From: an uncultured Clostridia bacterium
Lineage (GTDB): Bacteria > Bacillota > Clostridia > Christensenellales > Borkfalkiaceae
Assembly: GCA_934273135.1 (NCBI GenBank)
Contig: CAKQSU010000006.1
Location: forward strand, 1 to 15,131
Length of the DNA stretch: 15,131 nucleotides
Direction: 5' to 3'
Made by a program: the position numbers and the translations under genes. Below are positions 15,116 to 15,131 of the stretch, one piece after another (within the stretch, counting starts at the first letter, position 1; each line of letters opens with the position of its first letter). Under the pieces are notes generated by a model. It worked only from the letters and a program-made list of their open reading frames with translations. It ran no database searches and was not told where the DNA came from.

Positions 15116-15131
15116 CAAGGGCGGGTTAAGT

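Overview
The window looks like a chromosomal segment of an endospore-forming member of the Clostridia, probably an uncultured gut-type lineage. Three minus-strand genes are recognisable as sporulation or germination genes: spoIIR, sleB and ypeB. They lie beside a polysaccharide-degradation operon of lipoprotein and membrane-anchored GH3 enzymes, an arrangement typical of carbohydrate-feeding Firmicutes. The genus cannot be assigned from sequence alone.

Layout, left to right. A plus-strand YbaK/EbsC-type deacylase gene (140-625) has a clean sigma-A promoter and an intrinsic terminator. Every other gene reads on the minus strand. Two adjacent paralogous six-helix membrane proteins (681-1340 and 1374-2003) resemble the Pr6Pr family. 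Next come ypeB (2135-3973), sleB (4401-5111) and spoIIR (5224-5733). The sleB-ypeB order is the one known from Bacillus. Here, however, the two genes are separated by 427 bp holding two unexplained structures: a period-24/25 array of sequence-different hairpins joined by an invariant TCGATAT linker (4012-4123), and a block of repeats and nested stems (4182-4406) that reaches into the sleB stop codon. spoIIR is preceded by a good match to a sigma-F promoter.

The right two thirds (15026 down to 5936) is a three-gene operon. It starts with a 1373-aa lipoprotein GH3 enzyme with a collagen-like stalk. A 613-aa lipoprotein follows, with Ig-like domains, InlB-type repeats and a CBM6/35-like end. The last gene encodes a 995-aa GH3 enzyme with a membrane helix at each end. 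Both GH3 proteins have the circularly permuted domain order (C-domain, FnIII, then catalytic N-domain) and keep the catalytic Asp and Glu. A sigma-A promoter lies upstream and a terminator downstream. An attenuator-like pair of competing hairpins sits between genes 1 and 2. Together the products look like a surface beta-glycosidase and glycan-binding apparatus.

The observations most likely to be new are the TCGATAT hairpin array in the presumed ypeB leader, the structured block downstream of sleB, the roughly 175-residue charged extension on YpeB, and the collagen-like stalk on a GH3 lipoprotein.
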